DNA from: Oscillospiraceae bacterium
GTDB taxonomy: Bacteria > Bacillota_A > Clostridia > Oscillospirales > Oscillospiraceae
DNA: 31,063 bases
Assembly (NCBI GenBank): GCA_017470325.1
Contig: JAFUES010000020.1
Location: forward strand, 1-31,063
Direction of reading: 5' to 3'
Shown here piece after piece: positions 5,447 to 13,242 of the stretch (the first letter of the stretch is position 1; each line of letters opens with the position of its first letter). Both the position numbers and the translations under genes were made by a program. Below the pieces are notes generated by a model. It saw only the letters and a program-made list of their open reading frames with translations, was not told where the DNA came from and did no database searches.

Positions 5447-8227
5447 ATGAACAGCTTTTTGTTGATGCTGCTGTCCCTCTCCCTGGGCGGCACCGTCCTG
5501 GCGCTGCTGCTGGTGCTGCTGCGGCGCCTGCTGGGCAGCCGGCTCCCCAGCGCCTTCTATTATTACGCCTGGCTGGTGGTGCTGCTGCGTTTTGTGCTGC
5601 CGCTGCCCGGCCTGCTGCCGTCGCTGCCAAACAGCCAGGCAGCGACCGTTCCGGCGCTCCCGCCTGTGGAGAGCACGACCAACGCGGCGCCCCGCCCCTG
5701 GCAAGGGGGCATGCTGGAAATCGAGGCGCCCGCGGAGGCTGAGCTGCCCCAGACGGCGCCGGAGACGGGGAGCGCGGAAAACGCCTCCGCCAGCAGCGGC
5801 CGCTATGCCCTGCATCCGGCGGAGCTGCTGCGCAGTGCCGGGAAGCTGCTGAAAGAGCCGGGCTTCTGGCTGCGGCTCTGGGGCGTGGGCGTCGTGGGCA
5901 GCGCCGCCTACTTCCTCCTGGGCTATCTGCGCTTTCGCCGGGGACTGAGGCGGAGCCTGCGTCCTCCCCTGCCCTCGGACCTGGAGATCTATGCCCGGAT
6001 CCCCGAGAGCAGCCGTCCCCGGCTCTGCCGTAGCCGGGCGGTCACCACGCCCATGCTGGTGGGCCTGTTCCGGCCCATCCTGGTGCTGCCGGACCGGACC
6101 TACAGCCCGGAGATGCTGCGGGGCATCCTGCGACACGAGCTGACCCACTACCGCCGGGGCGACATTGCCTACAAGTGGTTTGCGGTGCTGGTGACGGTGC
6201 TCCACTGGTTCAATCCCATCACCCGGCTTTTCCGCACGGAGCTGGACCGGGCCTGTGAGTTAGCCTGCGACGAGAAGCTGCTGCGGAACATGGACGCCGC
6301 CCAGAAGCAGACCTACGGTGAGCTGCTCATCACCCTGGCGGCGGAGCGAAGCCTGCCCCGCAGCGTGGTGGCCACCAGCTTCGCCATCGAAAAGCGGAAT
6401 TTGAAAGAAAGGTTAGTACAGATCATGACATATAAGAAGAGAGGCCGGGCCAGCCTTGCGCTGGCGCTGGCAGTCCTGCTGCTGCTCACCGGCTGCGCCG
6501 GGGCCCTGGGGCCTGGCAGCAATGCAACTACAGCCGCCCCTGCTGCCGAGACCGCGGCGCCCGCCGCGGATCAGAACGTACCCCCTACGCCGGAGCCCAC
6601 GGTTCAGCCCAACCCACAGGTCGATCGGGACCAGGCCGCGGCGGAGGCTCAGTATACCAATTCGGTCACTGTGACCACCGTGGACGAGTTCCTGGCGGCC
6701 ATCGCCCCCAACACCCAGATCCTGCTGGAGCCGGGTCTCTATGACCTGAGCACCGCCGCCGATTATGGCAAGCCCAAGGACAGCGGGTACTACACCTGGG
6801 AAGAGGTCTACGACGGATACCAGCTTGTGATCCGCGACGTGACGGATCTGGCCATCCTGGGCGGCGGTGCCGAGGATGTGACCATCGCGGCGGTGCCCCG
6901 TTACGCCAACGTCCTGGCCTACCGCAACTGCGTCCACCCGCTGGTGATGATGCTGACCGCCGGCCACACCCAGGAGCCGGGCGTCTGCGCCGGCGGCGTG
7001 CTGGATTTTGAAAGCTGCCAGGCCCCCTACGTATTGGACTGCGGGCTCTACGGCTGCGGCATTCTGGGCGTCAACGCCGCCAACTGCCAGCAGGTCACCG
7101 TACGGGATACGGAGATCTACGACTGCAGCATGGGCGCGGTCTGGGCGGAGTCCTGCTTTGACGTGCGTGTTGAGAACTGCATCGTCCGCGACTGCGGCGT
7201 AAAGGACGCGGATTTCAACGCCTTTGTGCTGTTCATGCCCCAGTCCTGCACCGGTTTTGCCGTGGTAAACACCACGGTCACCGGGAACAAGACCATGAAC
7301 CTGCTGGACAGCCGCTACTCCCAGGGGGTCGCCCTGCTGGGCTGCAGCTTCGAGAACAACAACGTCACCAACTACGCCTTTTCCATCGGCGGCGCGTCTC
7401 CCCTGGTGGAGGACTGCGCCTTCACCGGCAACCAGATGAGCAACTATTATGACCCTGACAACTACACCGGCTACGCGGTGGATCGGGAAGGCAACGAACT
7501 GATCAGCTTCGATCTGGATCGGATGCAGCAGAAGGATGCCGTCTATGAGGGTCCCGAGCTCAAGGAGCCCACCAGCGTCAGCGGCAGTCTGGCGGCGGAC
7601 GGACTCACCACCGAGTACCATGTGAGCAACGTGGATGAGTTCCTGGCCGCCATCGGCCCGGACACCACCATCTACATAGACGCGGACTATCTGGATCTGT
7701 CCACCGCTTCCAACTACGGCGGCTACGGCAGCCAGTACTACTACTGGGAAGCAGACTATGACGGTCCCACTCTGGTGATCTCCGGCGTCTACAACCTGAG
7801 TATCGTGGGCCAGGGCAAGGGCAAGACGGAGATGGTGGCGGTCCCCCGCTATGCGGACGTGCTGCGCTTCATCAGCGGCGAAAACATCTCCATCGAGGGT
7901 CTGACTTTGGGCCACACGGAGACCGGTTCCTGCGCGGGCGACGTGCTGGGCTTTGAAAATGTCACCAACCTTGCCATCCGGGATTGCGGCCTCTACGGCT
8001 GCGGCGTATGGGGCATCCGGGCCGACGTCTGCTACAACATGGAGGTGGAAAATACGGAGATCTACTCCTGCTCCAGCGGCGCCTTCATTATGTTCCAGTG
8101 TGAGAATGTGACCATGACCGGTATTGATATCCACGACATGCCTTCGGTTGAGACCGCCTTCCTCAACGACTGCGACAACTTTGTCTTTGAGGGCAAATAT
8201 CTGGGCGGCGGCAGCCACAAGCTGTAA
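5447..8227 (+). CDS. M56 (BlaR1-like) membrane metalloprotease fused to two beta-helix domains
   Basis: This protein has 926 residues, against about 600 for BlaR1. Transmembrane segments are at about 3-24, 34-55, 142-165 and 333-350. The cytoplasmic M56 protease carries HELTH at residues 230-234 (zinc ligands His230 and His234, catalytic Glu231), followed by the conserved ACELACDE region. After the last helix (LLLLTGCAG) come an Ala/Pro/Thr linker (about 355-400) and two homologous extracytoplasmic units. Unit 1 starts near 409 (VDEFLAAIAP), with PRYANVL near 484 and DCGLYGCG near 530. Unit 2 starts near 725 (VDEFLAAIGP), with PRYADVL near 800 and DCGLYGCG near 846. The period is about 316 residues. 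The short hydrophobic rungs with many Asn and Cys resemble NosD/pectate-lyase right-handed beta-helices. It takes the place of the penicillin-binding sensor, so the signal is probably a polymer or glycan (inference). Confidence 0.85.
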   Translation: MNSFLLMLLSLSLGGTVLALLLVLLRRLLGSRLPSAFYYYAWLVVLLRFVLPLPGLLPSLPNSQAATVPALPPVESTTNAAPRPWQGGMLEIEAPAEAELPQTAPETGSAENASASSGRYALHPAELLRSAGKLLKEPGFWLRLWGVGVVGSAAYFLLGYLRFRRGLRRSLRPPLPSDLEIYARIPESSRPRLCRSRAVTTPMLVGLFRPILVLPDRTYSPEMLRGILRHELTHYRRGDIAYKWFAVLVTVLHWFNPITRLFRTELDRACELACDEKLLRNMDAAQKQTYGELLITLAAERSLPRSVVATSFAIEKRNLKERLVQIMTYKKRGRASLALALAVLLLLTGCAGALGPGSNATTAAPAAETAAPAADQNVPPTPEPTVQPNPQVDRDQAAAEAQYTNSVTVTTVDEFLAAIAPNTQILLEPGLYDLSTAADYGKPKDSGYYTWEEVYDGYQLVIRDVTDLAILGGGAEDVTIAAVPRYANVLAYRNCVHPLVMMLTAGHTQEPGVCAGGVLDFESCQAPYVLDCGLYGCGILGVNAANCQQVTVRDTEIYDCSMGAVWAESCFDVRVENCIVRDCGVKDADFNAFVLFMPQSCTGFAVVNTTVTGNKTMNLLDSRYSQGVALLGCSFENNNVTNYAFSIGGASPLVEDCAFTGNQMSNYYDPDNYTGYAVDREGNELISFDLDRMQQKDAVYEGPELKEPTSVSGSLAADGLTTEYHVSNVDEFLAAIGPDTTIYIDADYLDLSTASNYGGYGSQYYYWEADYDGPTLVISGVYNLSIVGQGKGKTEMVAVPRYADVLRFISGENISIEGLTLGHTETGSCAGDVLGFENVTNLAIRDCGLYGCGVWGIRADVCYNMEVENTEIYSCSSGAFIMFQCENVTMTGIDIHDMPSVETAFLNDCDNFVFEGKYLGGGSHKL

Positions 8228-8246
8228 ATTGTATTTTTAGATAGGA

Positions 8247-8276
8247 ACAGAGGGTGTGATCGCTCACACCCTCTGT
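8247..8276. terminator. Bidirectional terminator between convergent genes
   Basis: A perfect 13-bp stem pairs 8247-8259 with 8264-8276 around a TCGC loop. It lies between the 3' end of the M56 gene and the stop of the MBL-fold gene. The T-tracts are weak on both sides (CTCTTT on plus, CCTATCT on minus). Confidence 0.75.
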
Positions 8277-8280
8277 CTCT

Positions 8281-9120
8281 TTAAAACTCTATGGTCTGCG
8301 GCTCCACGTCCGGATCGTGGCTGCAAAGCACCGCGGCGCAGGCCGGATCCTCCGCCAGCCCGGCGATCCACTTCAGGGACTTAAGCTGCCACTCCCGCCC
8401 GAAGCCGAAGCCCGGCGGCACCAGCTCCCGCCAGTTCCTGGGGGAAAAGGCCGCGTCCGCCGCCAGCAGCACGAAGCTCCCGCTGCCGCTGCGCAGCAGG
8501 ATGGCCGCCTGCCCGTCCGTGTGGCCGGGCACATTGACCATCTGCACCGTCTCATCCCCGAACAGGTCGATGGCCCAGCGGTTGGGCCCCAGGGGCGAGC
8601 CCCGGTAATAGTGCCGCTCGATGGGCTGGTCCTGCCACAGGCTCACCGGCTGGCGGGTCTTGTACACCGTGCGGCAGCTCCAGAAGTATTCATCCTCTGA
8701 CAGAACGATGTGCTTTGCCCCGCTCACATGCTTCAGTCCCGCCACATGGTCCGGGTCCAGATGGGTCAGCAGTACCGCTTCCAGATCCGAGGGCCGGATC
8801 CCCAATCGCGCCAGCTGCTCGTGGACCGCCATGCCCTCCGGCAGCCAGGGCCGGTAGAAGGCCGCGAGGTGCCGCGGCAGGACCTTGGAGACCGCTTTGG
8901 CGTCGTACACCCCCGCGGGGCTCAGGTCCCGGCACCAGCCGGTGTCCACCAGCAAAAGCCCCTTGGGATGCTCCACCAGGTAGGCGCAGACCGGCAGAGT
9001 TACCCGATCCCGGTCCGCCGCCAACAGCTGGCGGCCTGCCGCGGAGACGCCGGAGCGCGGCCCGTATGGCACGTCCCGCGCCACACGGATATACCCGCAA
9101 TGGAGAATGTGCAGCTTCAC
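8281..9120 (-). CDS. Metallo-beta-lactamase-fold hydrolase, AHL-lactonase-like
   Basis: A 279-residue MBL-fold enzyme with the layout of N-acyl-homoserine-lactonase relatives. It begins on GTG with AGGAGGGG just upstream. VDTG near residue 60 is the first fold motif. The metal motif is THLDPDHVAGL (His120, Asp122, Asp124, His125), so the usual second His of HxHxDH is an Asp. Later ligand motifs are VPGHTDGQ, LLAADAAF and the terminal CSHDPD. It should hydrolyse an ester, lactone or similar bond using one or two metal ions. The actual substrate cannot be told from sequence. The gene stands alone with its own promoter, convergent with the M56 gene and divergent from the NiCo riboswitch transcript. 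Confidence 0.85.
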   Translation of the reverse strand: MKLHILHCGYIRVARDVPYGPRSGVSAAGRQLLAADRDRVTLPVCAYLVEHPKGLLLVDTGWCRDLSPAGVYDAKAVSKVLPRHLAAFYRPWLPEGMAVHEQLARLGIRPSDLEAVLLTHLDPDHVAGLKHVSGAKHIVLSEDEYFWSCRTVYKTRQPVSLWQDQPIERHYYRGSPLGPNRWAIDLFGDETVQMVNVPGHTDGQAAILLRSGSGSFVLLAADAAFSPRNWRELVPPGFGFGREWQLKSLKWIAGLAEDPACAAVLCSHDPDVEPQTIEF

Positions 9121-9143
9121 GCGATCCCCTCCTCTTTAGCAAC

Positions 9144-9172
9144 AATTTACCATTTTTTATAGGCGCGGTCAA
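9144..9172 (-). promoter_or_regulatory. Promoter of the MBL-fold gene
   Basis: On the minus strand TTGACC (9172-9167) and TAAATT (9149-9144) are 17 bases apart. A short leader with the GGAGGGG ribosome binding site leads to the GTG at 9120. Confidence 0.65.
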
Positions 9173-9191
9173 CTTGCTTTCCCCCCGGGCA

Positions 9192-9220
9192 TTGACGAAA
9201 GCCGATCCTTCTGCTAAACT
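9192..9220 (+). promoter_or_regulatory. Promoter of the riboswitch-CDF transcript
   Basis: TTGACG (9192-9197) and TAAACT (9215-9220) are 17 bases apart. Just downstream, an 8-bp inverted repeat (CAGATACA 9222-9229 and TGTATCTG 9236-9243) surrounds the likely start of transcription. It could be an operator or simply a 5' hairpin. Confidence 0.65.
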
Positions 9221-9235
9221 GCAGATACAAACAAG

Positions 9236-9320
9236 TGTATCTGACTGAGCAGGCCGGAGCCCTCGGGCTCGGAGCCGGGTCACGCAAGTGACAGTAGATG
9301 ATCATCGCTACGGGACAGTG
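9236..9320 (+). promoter_or_regulatory. NiCo (czcD-motif) riboswitch aptamer
   Basis: The segment matches the conserved layout of the NiCo riboswitch that senses cobalt and nickel ions. ACTGAGCAGGC (9244-9254) is followed by a GAGCCC-CTC-GGGCTC hairpin, then GAGCCGGGT, a GTCAC-GCAA-GTGAC hairpin, ACAGTAGATGATCATCGCTA and the closing GGGACAGT (9312-9319). The GCAGG, GCCGGG, GATGAT and GGGACAGT elements are the landmarks I recall from the characterised aptamer. P1 is ACTG with CAGT. Its 3' strand is shared with the terminator stem that follows, so metal binding should prevent termination and switch the gene on. The downstream gene is a cation exporter, as in known examples. Confidence 0.9.
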
Positions 9321-9347
9321 AAAAAGAGAGCTGGCCCGTATTTTTTT
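9309..9347 (+). terminator. Riboswitch-controlled terminator
   Basis: TACGGGACAG (9309-9318) pairs with CTGGCCCGTA (9331-9340) with one internal A-G mismatch, followed by seven T (9341-9347). Its 5' arm contains the GGGACAG that also closes the NiCo aptamer, so aptamer and terminator are mutually exclusive. Confidence 0.9.
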
Positions 9348-9411
9348 GTATCATCACAGCTTCAGGCGCATAGAATGGAAAAATCCTTTAATCACCCAGG
9401 GGGGCATTGCA

Positions 9412-10341
9412 ATGGAAAAGGAAAACACAAATACGGTGTCGCCGACCGATCCGGGCGAATTTGAATCCGTCGCCGTGCGGATCTCCCTGCTGAGCGTCGT
9501 GGGCAACCTGCTCTTGTCCCTCTTCAAACTGCTTGCCGGCGTCCTGGCCCACTCCGGGGCCATGATCAGCGACGCCGTCCACTCGGCCTCCGATGTGATC
9601 AGCAGCTTCATCGTCATCATCGGCGTGAAGATCGCCGCCCGGGACGCGGACCGAGACCACCCCTACGGGCACGAACGCTTTGAGTGCGTGGCCGCCATTG
9701 TACTCTCCGTAGTGCTGCTGGTCACGGGCCTGTTCATCGGCTATAAGGCCTCCGGCAAGATCACCGGCGCCTCGACAGAACCCGCAGTGATCCCCGGAGT
9801 GCTGGCCCTGGTGGCCGCCGTCGTCTCCATCGTGTGCAAGGAGGCCATGTTCTGGTACACCCGGCATTACGCCCGCCGCATCCACTCCGAGGCGCTGATG
9901 GCGGAGGCCTGGCACCACCGCAGCGACGCGCTGTCCTCGGTGGGCGCGCTGCTGGGCATCCTGGGCGCCCGGATGGGCTATCCGGTGCTGGACCCGGTGG
10001 CCAGCCTGGTCATCTGCGTGTTCATTGCCAAGGCCGCCTATGATATCTTCCGGGACGCCATTGACAAGATGGTGGACCGCTCCTGCAGCGAGGAGACCGA
10101 GCAGGCCCTGCGCCGCTGCGCCGAGAATCAGGACGGCGTCCTGGCCGTAGACCTGCTGCAGACCCGGGTCTTCGGCAACCGGATCTATGTGGATATCGAG
10201 ATCGCCGCAGACGGGGAGTTGAGTCTCCGCGCCGCCCATGAGATCGCCGAGCAGGTCCACAATGCCATCGAACAGGGCTTCCCGGACGTGAAGCACATCA
10301 TGGTACATGTCAATCCTTACGAAGCTCCGGCAGAAAAGTGA
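9412..10341 (+). CDS. Cation diffusion facilitator (Co/Ni-responsive metal exporter)
   Basis: A CDF-family antiporter of 309 residues that should export divalent metal across the cytoplasmic membrane in exchange for protons. Six transmembrane helices are predicted. The transport site is visible as SDAVHSASD in helix 2 and WHHRSD in helix 5. A His/Asp-rich DHPYGHER loop follows helix 2. The cytoplasmic C-terminal domain (about 210-309, VDIEIAADGELSLRAAHEIAEQ... to HIMVHVNP) is the ferredoxin-like metal-sensing dimer domain. The start is the ATG at 9412 with AGGGGGG upstream. An in-frame ATG at 9346 lies inside the riboswitch terminator and is not plausible. Control by the NiCo riboswitch points to cobalt and nickel as physiological substrates. 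Confidence 0.95.
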   Translation: MEKENTNTVSPTDPGEFESVAVRISLLSVVGNLLLSLFKLLAGVLAHSGAMISDAVHSASDVISSFIVIIGVKIAARDADRDHPYGHERFECVAAIVLSVVLLVTGLFIGYKASGKITGASTEPAVIPGVLALVAAVVSIVCKEAMFWYTRHYARRIHSEALMAEAWHHRSDALSSVGALLGILGARMGYPVLDPVASLVICVFIAKAAYDIFRDAIDKMVDRSCSEETEQALRRCAENQDGVLAVDLLQTRVFGNRIYVDIEIAADGELSLRAAHEIAEQVHNAIEQGFPDVKHIMVHVNPYEAPAEK

Positions 10342-10373
10342 AAAAAGTTTGGGCCGCCCGGACGGGGCGGCCC
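10341..10373 (-). terminator. Terminator of the oxidoreductase gene
   Basis: A 9-bp GC-only stem pairs 10351-10359 with 10365-10373. On the minus strand it is followed by AAAC and a run of six T (complement of 10341-10346). The T-run overlaps the stop codon of the convergent CDF gene. Confidence 0.8.
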
Positions 10374-10393
10374 ATTGTCGTTATTGATGGGGT

Positions 10394-13003
10394 TTACAGC
10401 TGGGACATCTTGCGGATCTCGATCTTCTGACGGCGCGCGGCCTCGAACTCCGGCAGCACCTTCGGCCGGTCGAAGTAATCGATGCTCTCGGTAAAGCTGC
10501 GCTTGCGCAGATGGATGGCGTCGAACTTGCAGCGGGTGGTGCACACGCCGCAGCCCAAGCACTTGTTGGGATCCACGAAGGAGGCGCCGCAGCCCAGGCA
10601 GCGGGCGGTCTCTTTCTTCAGCTGCTCCTCGGTGAAGGTCAGCCGGTCGTCCTTGAAGGTGCAGGCCTTGTCAGCGGCCTTGCCGGGCACCTGGCGGGCG
10701 GAAGCGTCGTAATCCCGCTTGACGGTGTCAAAGTCCACGTTGTCCTTGTCAAAGGCGTGATAGGTCAGCCGGTCGCGGCCGATGACCAGGCTCTGGCCCG
10801 GGTGCACATAGCGGTGGATGGAGATGGCGCCCTGCTTGCCCTGGGCGATGGCGTCGATGGCAAACTTGGGTCCGGTGAAGGCATCGCCGCCCACGAAGAT
10901 ATCCTCCTGCGCGGTCTGATAGGTGAAGCCATCGGCCTGGACACGGCCCTTCTCGTCCAGCTTCAGCTCGCCCAAGTCCAGTCCGCCCAGGTCGATCCGC
11001 TGGCCAATGGCCGCCAGGATGGCGTCGCACTTGACCTTCTTGTCGCCCTCGCAGACCAGGGCGGCCACCTTGCCGTTCTTGCCCTCGATCTCCACGGGCT
11101 TATGCTCGAACAGGAACTTCACGCCCTCTTCCCTGGCCTCGGCCACCTCGGCGGGATCGGCGGGCATATCGCTCTCCTTGCGACGGTAGGCCACCGTCAC
11201 GTCGGCGCCCAGCCGGACAGCCGCACGGGCCACGTCCATGGCCACGTTGCCGCCGCCGACCACGACCACCTTCTTGCCGATGGCGGGCTTGGCGCCGCCG
11301 TTGACCTCCCGCAGGAAGTCGATGCCGCCCCAGACGCCCTTCAGGTCCTCGCCGGGGATACCCAGAGAGGCGGACTTCTGAGCGCCCACGCCCAGATAGA
11401 AGGCGTCAAAGCCCTCGTCACGCAGCTGCTGGATGGTCACGTCCTTGCCGACCTCCACGCCGCAGCGGAAGACCACGCCCAGCTCCTTGAGCACGTCGAT
11501 CTCCGCGTCCAGCACGGTCTTCTCCAGCCGGAAGGAGGGGATGCCATAGCGCAGCATGCCGCCGGGCAGCTCGTTCTTCTCGAATACGGTGACCTTGTAG
11601 TTGTCCGCCGCCAGGAAATAGGCGCAGCTGAGGCCCGCGGGGCCGGCGCCGATGACGGCGATCTTCTTGTCGCTGAAGTCGTAAAGCTTCTTGGGGACGA
11701 AGCGGGTGTCGCGGCTCAGCTCCTTATCGGCGATGAACTTCTTCACCTCGTCGATGGCCACAGCCTGGTCGATGGCGCCGCGGGTACACTCGTCCTCGCA
11801 TCTGCGGTTGCAGACACGGCCGCAGACCGCGGGCAGGGGATTCTCTTTCTTGATCAGCTCCAGGGCCTCCAGATACCGGCCCTGGGCCGCCAGCTTCAGG
11901 TAGCCCTGAACGGCGATGTGCGCGGGACATGCGGTCTTGCAGGGCGCGGTGCCCTCGGGGGCGATGTACTCCCGGTTGGTGCGGTGCTCCACATTCCAGT
12001 GCTCCGGCGTCCACTCGATGTCGTCGGGCAGCTCCGCGTGAGGATGCTCGATGGGGGTCTTGGCGCAGAGCTTCTGGCCCATTTGGATGGCGTTGTTGGC
12101 GCAGCGGTCGGTGCACTGGCCACAGGCCACGCACTTGGCCTGGTCGATCTCCGCCACATAGTTGCTTCTGGAGGTGTCGGGGGTGTTGTAGTACTGGGAC
12201 ACGCCCAGGGCCAGGCAGCTCTCGGGCATGCAGTTGCAGATGGCGAAGGTCTCCCCCTGGTGCAGGGTGGTGATCTGGTGCACGCAGCCGCGCTCGTCGC
12301 ACTTCTTGATCAGCTCCTTGGCCTCGGCCACGGACACGGGGCGGCCCTTTCCGGTGCGGTTGAACATATCGCCCACGTGGCCCATGAAGATGCACAGGCC
12401 CTCGTCCAGATCGCCGCTGCCCTCGCCCATCATGCGGCGCACACGGCGACATTGACATGGCGTGATGCTCAGGTGACCCTCGTTGTCCTCGATGTACTTG
12501 TTGCAGCTCTCGTTGTCGATCTGCTTTGCGTCGGCGGGGATGGCGCTCTCGATGGGGATGACGCGCATGATGCCGGCACCCATGGGGGTGTTGGGGGCGT
12601 GCTCGATCTGGCTGGTGGTCGCGTGCTGATGGAAAGCATAGGCGATCTCGGGATGAGCGATGCAGAATTTCTCATTGATCAGCAGGAACTCGAAAATGCC
12701 GGGGGTGTAGGGCGGCAGCAGATAGATCTCCAGCCCCACCTTCGGCACCACCACCTGCACCACCAGGCCGATATCGGTGATCTCATGCAGGACCTCCCGG
12801 GTCCGCTTGACGGACATCTTGGCCTTGCGGGCGATCAGCGGGACGAAGGATGGCTTCATGCTGGTCAGGGCCAGCATGACAGCGATCTGCTCGTCGGTGA
12901 TCCACTGCTCGAAGACCTTGTACTCGGCACAGTCCGGCGTGATCTTGTAGTGCCCGTCGTTGATCTTCTCGCACAGCTGGATCAGGTTTTGTCTCACTTC
13001 CAA
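10394..13003 (-). CDS. Multidomain Fe-S/FAD oxidoreductase of the GltD/NfnB type with N-terminal winged-helix-like region
   Basis: The protein has 869 residues. Residues about 1-100 look like a winged helix (ITDEQIAVML, then MSVKRTREVLHEITDIGLV). A Cys-rich section follows with CQCRR (183-187), CNCMPESC (256-263) and a ferredoxin motif CVACGQCTDRC (291-301). Next is the GltD-type N-terminal Fe-S domain with CKTACP (355-360) and CGRVCNRRCEDEC (394-406). The FAD Rossmann motif GAGPAGLS is near 452 and the NAD(P)H motif GGGNVAMD near 590. A second ferredoxin module, CLGCG then CLGCGVCTTRC, lies at about 802-825. It should pass electrons between NAD(P)H and Fe-S clusters or a partner, but the partner is unknown because the gene is monocistronic. 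The start is TTG at 13003 with GGAGGGG 5-6 bases upstream. Its true reaction is not assignable. Confidence 0.85.
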   Translation of the reverse strand: MEVRQNLIQLCEKINDGHYKITPDCAEYKVFEQWITDEQIAVMLALTSMKPSFVPLIARKAKMSVKRTREVLHEITDIGLVVQVVVPKVGLEIYLLPPYTPGIFEFLLINEKFCIAHPEIAYAFHQHATTSQIEHAPNTPMGAGIMRVIPIESAIPADAKQIDNESCNKYIEDNEGHLSITPCQCRRVRRMMGEGSGDLDEGLCIFMGHVGDMFNRTGKGRPVSVAEAKELIKKCDERGCVHQITTLHQGETFAICNCMPESCLALGVSQYYNTPDTSRSNYVAEIDQAKCVACGQCTDRCANNAIQMGQKLCAKTPIEHPHAELPDDIEWTPEHWNVEHRTNREYIAPEGTAPCKTACPAHIAVQGYLKLAAQGRYLEALELIKKENPLPAVCGRVCNRRCEDECTRGAIDQAVAIDEVKKFIADKELSRDTRFVPKKLYDFSDKKIAVIGAGPAGLSCAYFLAADNYKVTVFEKNELPGGMLRYGIPSFRLEKTVLDAEIDVLKELGVVFRCGVEVGKDVTIQQLRDEGFDAFYLGVGAQKSASLGIPGEDLKGVWGGIDFLREVNGGAKPAIGKKVVVVGGGNVAMDVARAAVRLGADVTVAYRRKESDMPADPAEVAEAREEGVKFLFEHKPVEIEGKNGKVAALVCEGDKKVKCDAILAAIGQRIDLGGLDLGELKLDEKGRVQADGFTYQTAQEDIFVGGDAFTGPKFAIDAIAQGKQGAISIHRYVHPGQSLVIGRDRLTYHAFDKDNVDFDTVKRDYDASARQVPGKAADKACTFKDDRLTFTEEQLKKETARCLGCGASFVDPNKCLGCGVCTTRCKFDAIHLRKRSFTESIDYFDRPKVLPEFEAARRQKIEIRKMSQL

Positions 13004-13065
13004 AGAAACCCCTCCTTGTGTCTCTTGCGATTCTTGTGACAGCTTATGCAGCCGTTCTTACATAT

Positions 13066-13094
13066 AGTTTATTCGTTGACAAAGGAAAAGTCAA
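13066..13094 (-). promoter_or_regulatory. Promoter of the oxidoreductase gene
   Basis: On the minus strand TTGACT (13094-13089) and TAAACT (13071-13066) are 17 bases apart. The 5' leader is about 55 bases and shows no evident riboswitch. Confidence 0.65.
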
Positions 13095-13242
13095 TGGCGC
13101 TTTTCCCGACACTTTTCCGCCTCTTTCTTTACAAAAAGGCTTTCCATGGAGGGACGGCTTATGATATAGTGTTAATGGTACAAAGTTTTGAATGAAACGG
13201 GCCCGCACTGACCGGGTCCTGCACGATACAGGAGGGAACAGC

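Noticed and set aside
5008..5742. A 244-codon frame over the BlaI gene
   Set aside because: It is in a shifted frame over the recognised BlaI and M56 genes and has a Gly/Arg/Ala composition without motifs.
9346..9411. Upstream ATG extending the CDF protein by 22 residues
   Set aside because: It lies within the T-run of the riboswitch terminator. The ATG at 9412 has a strong ribosome binding site and gives the normal family start.
10511..13039. An 842-codon frame opposite the oxidoreductase
   Set aside because: The same mirror effect applies. No motif, no ribosome binding site, and the opposite strand is clearly coding.
13004..13242. A riboswitch in the divergent region before the oxidoreductase and amidohydrolase
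   Set aside because: Only promoter-like boxes were found. No stable helices or terminator-antiterminator pairs are evident.
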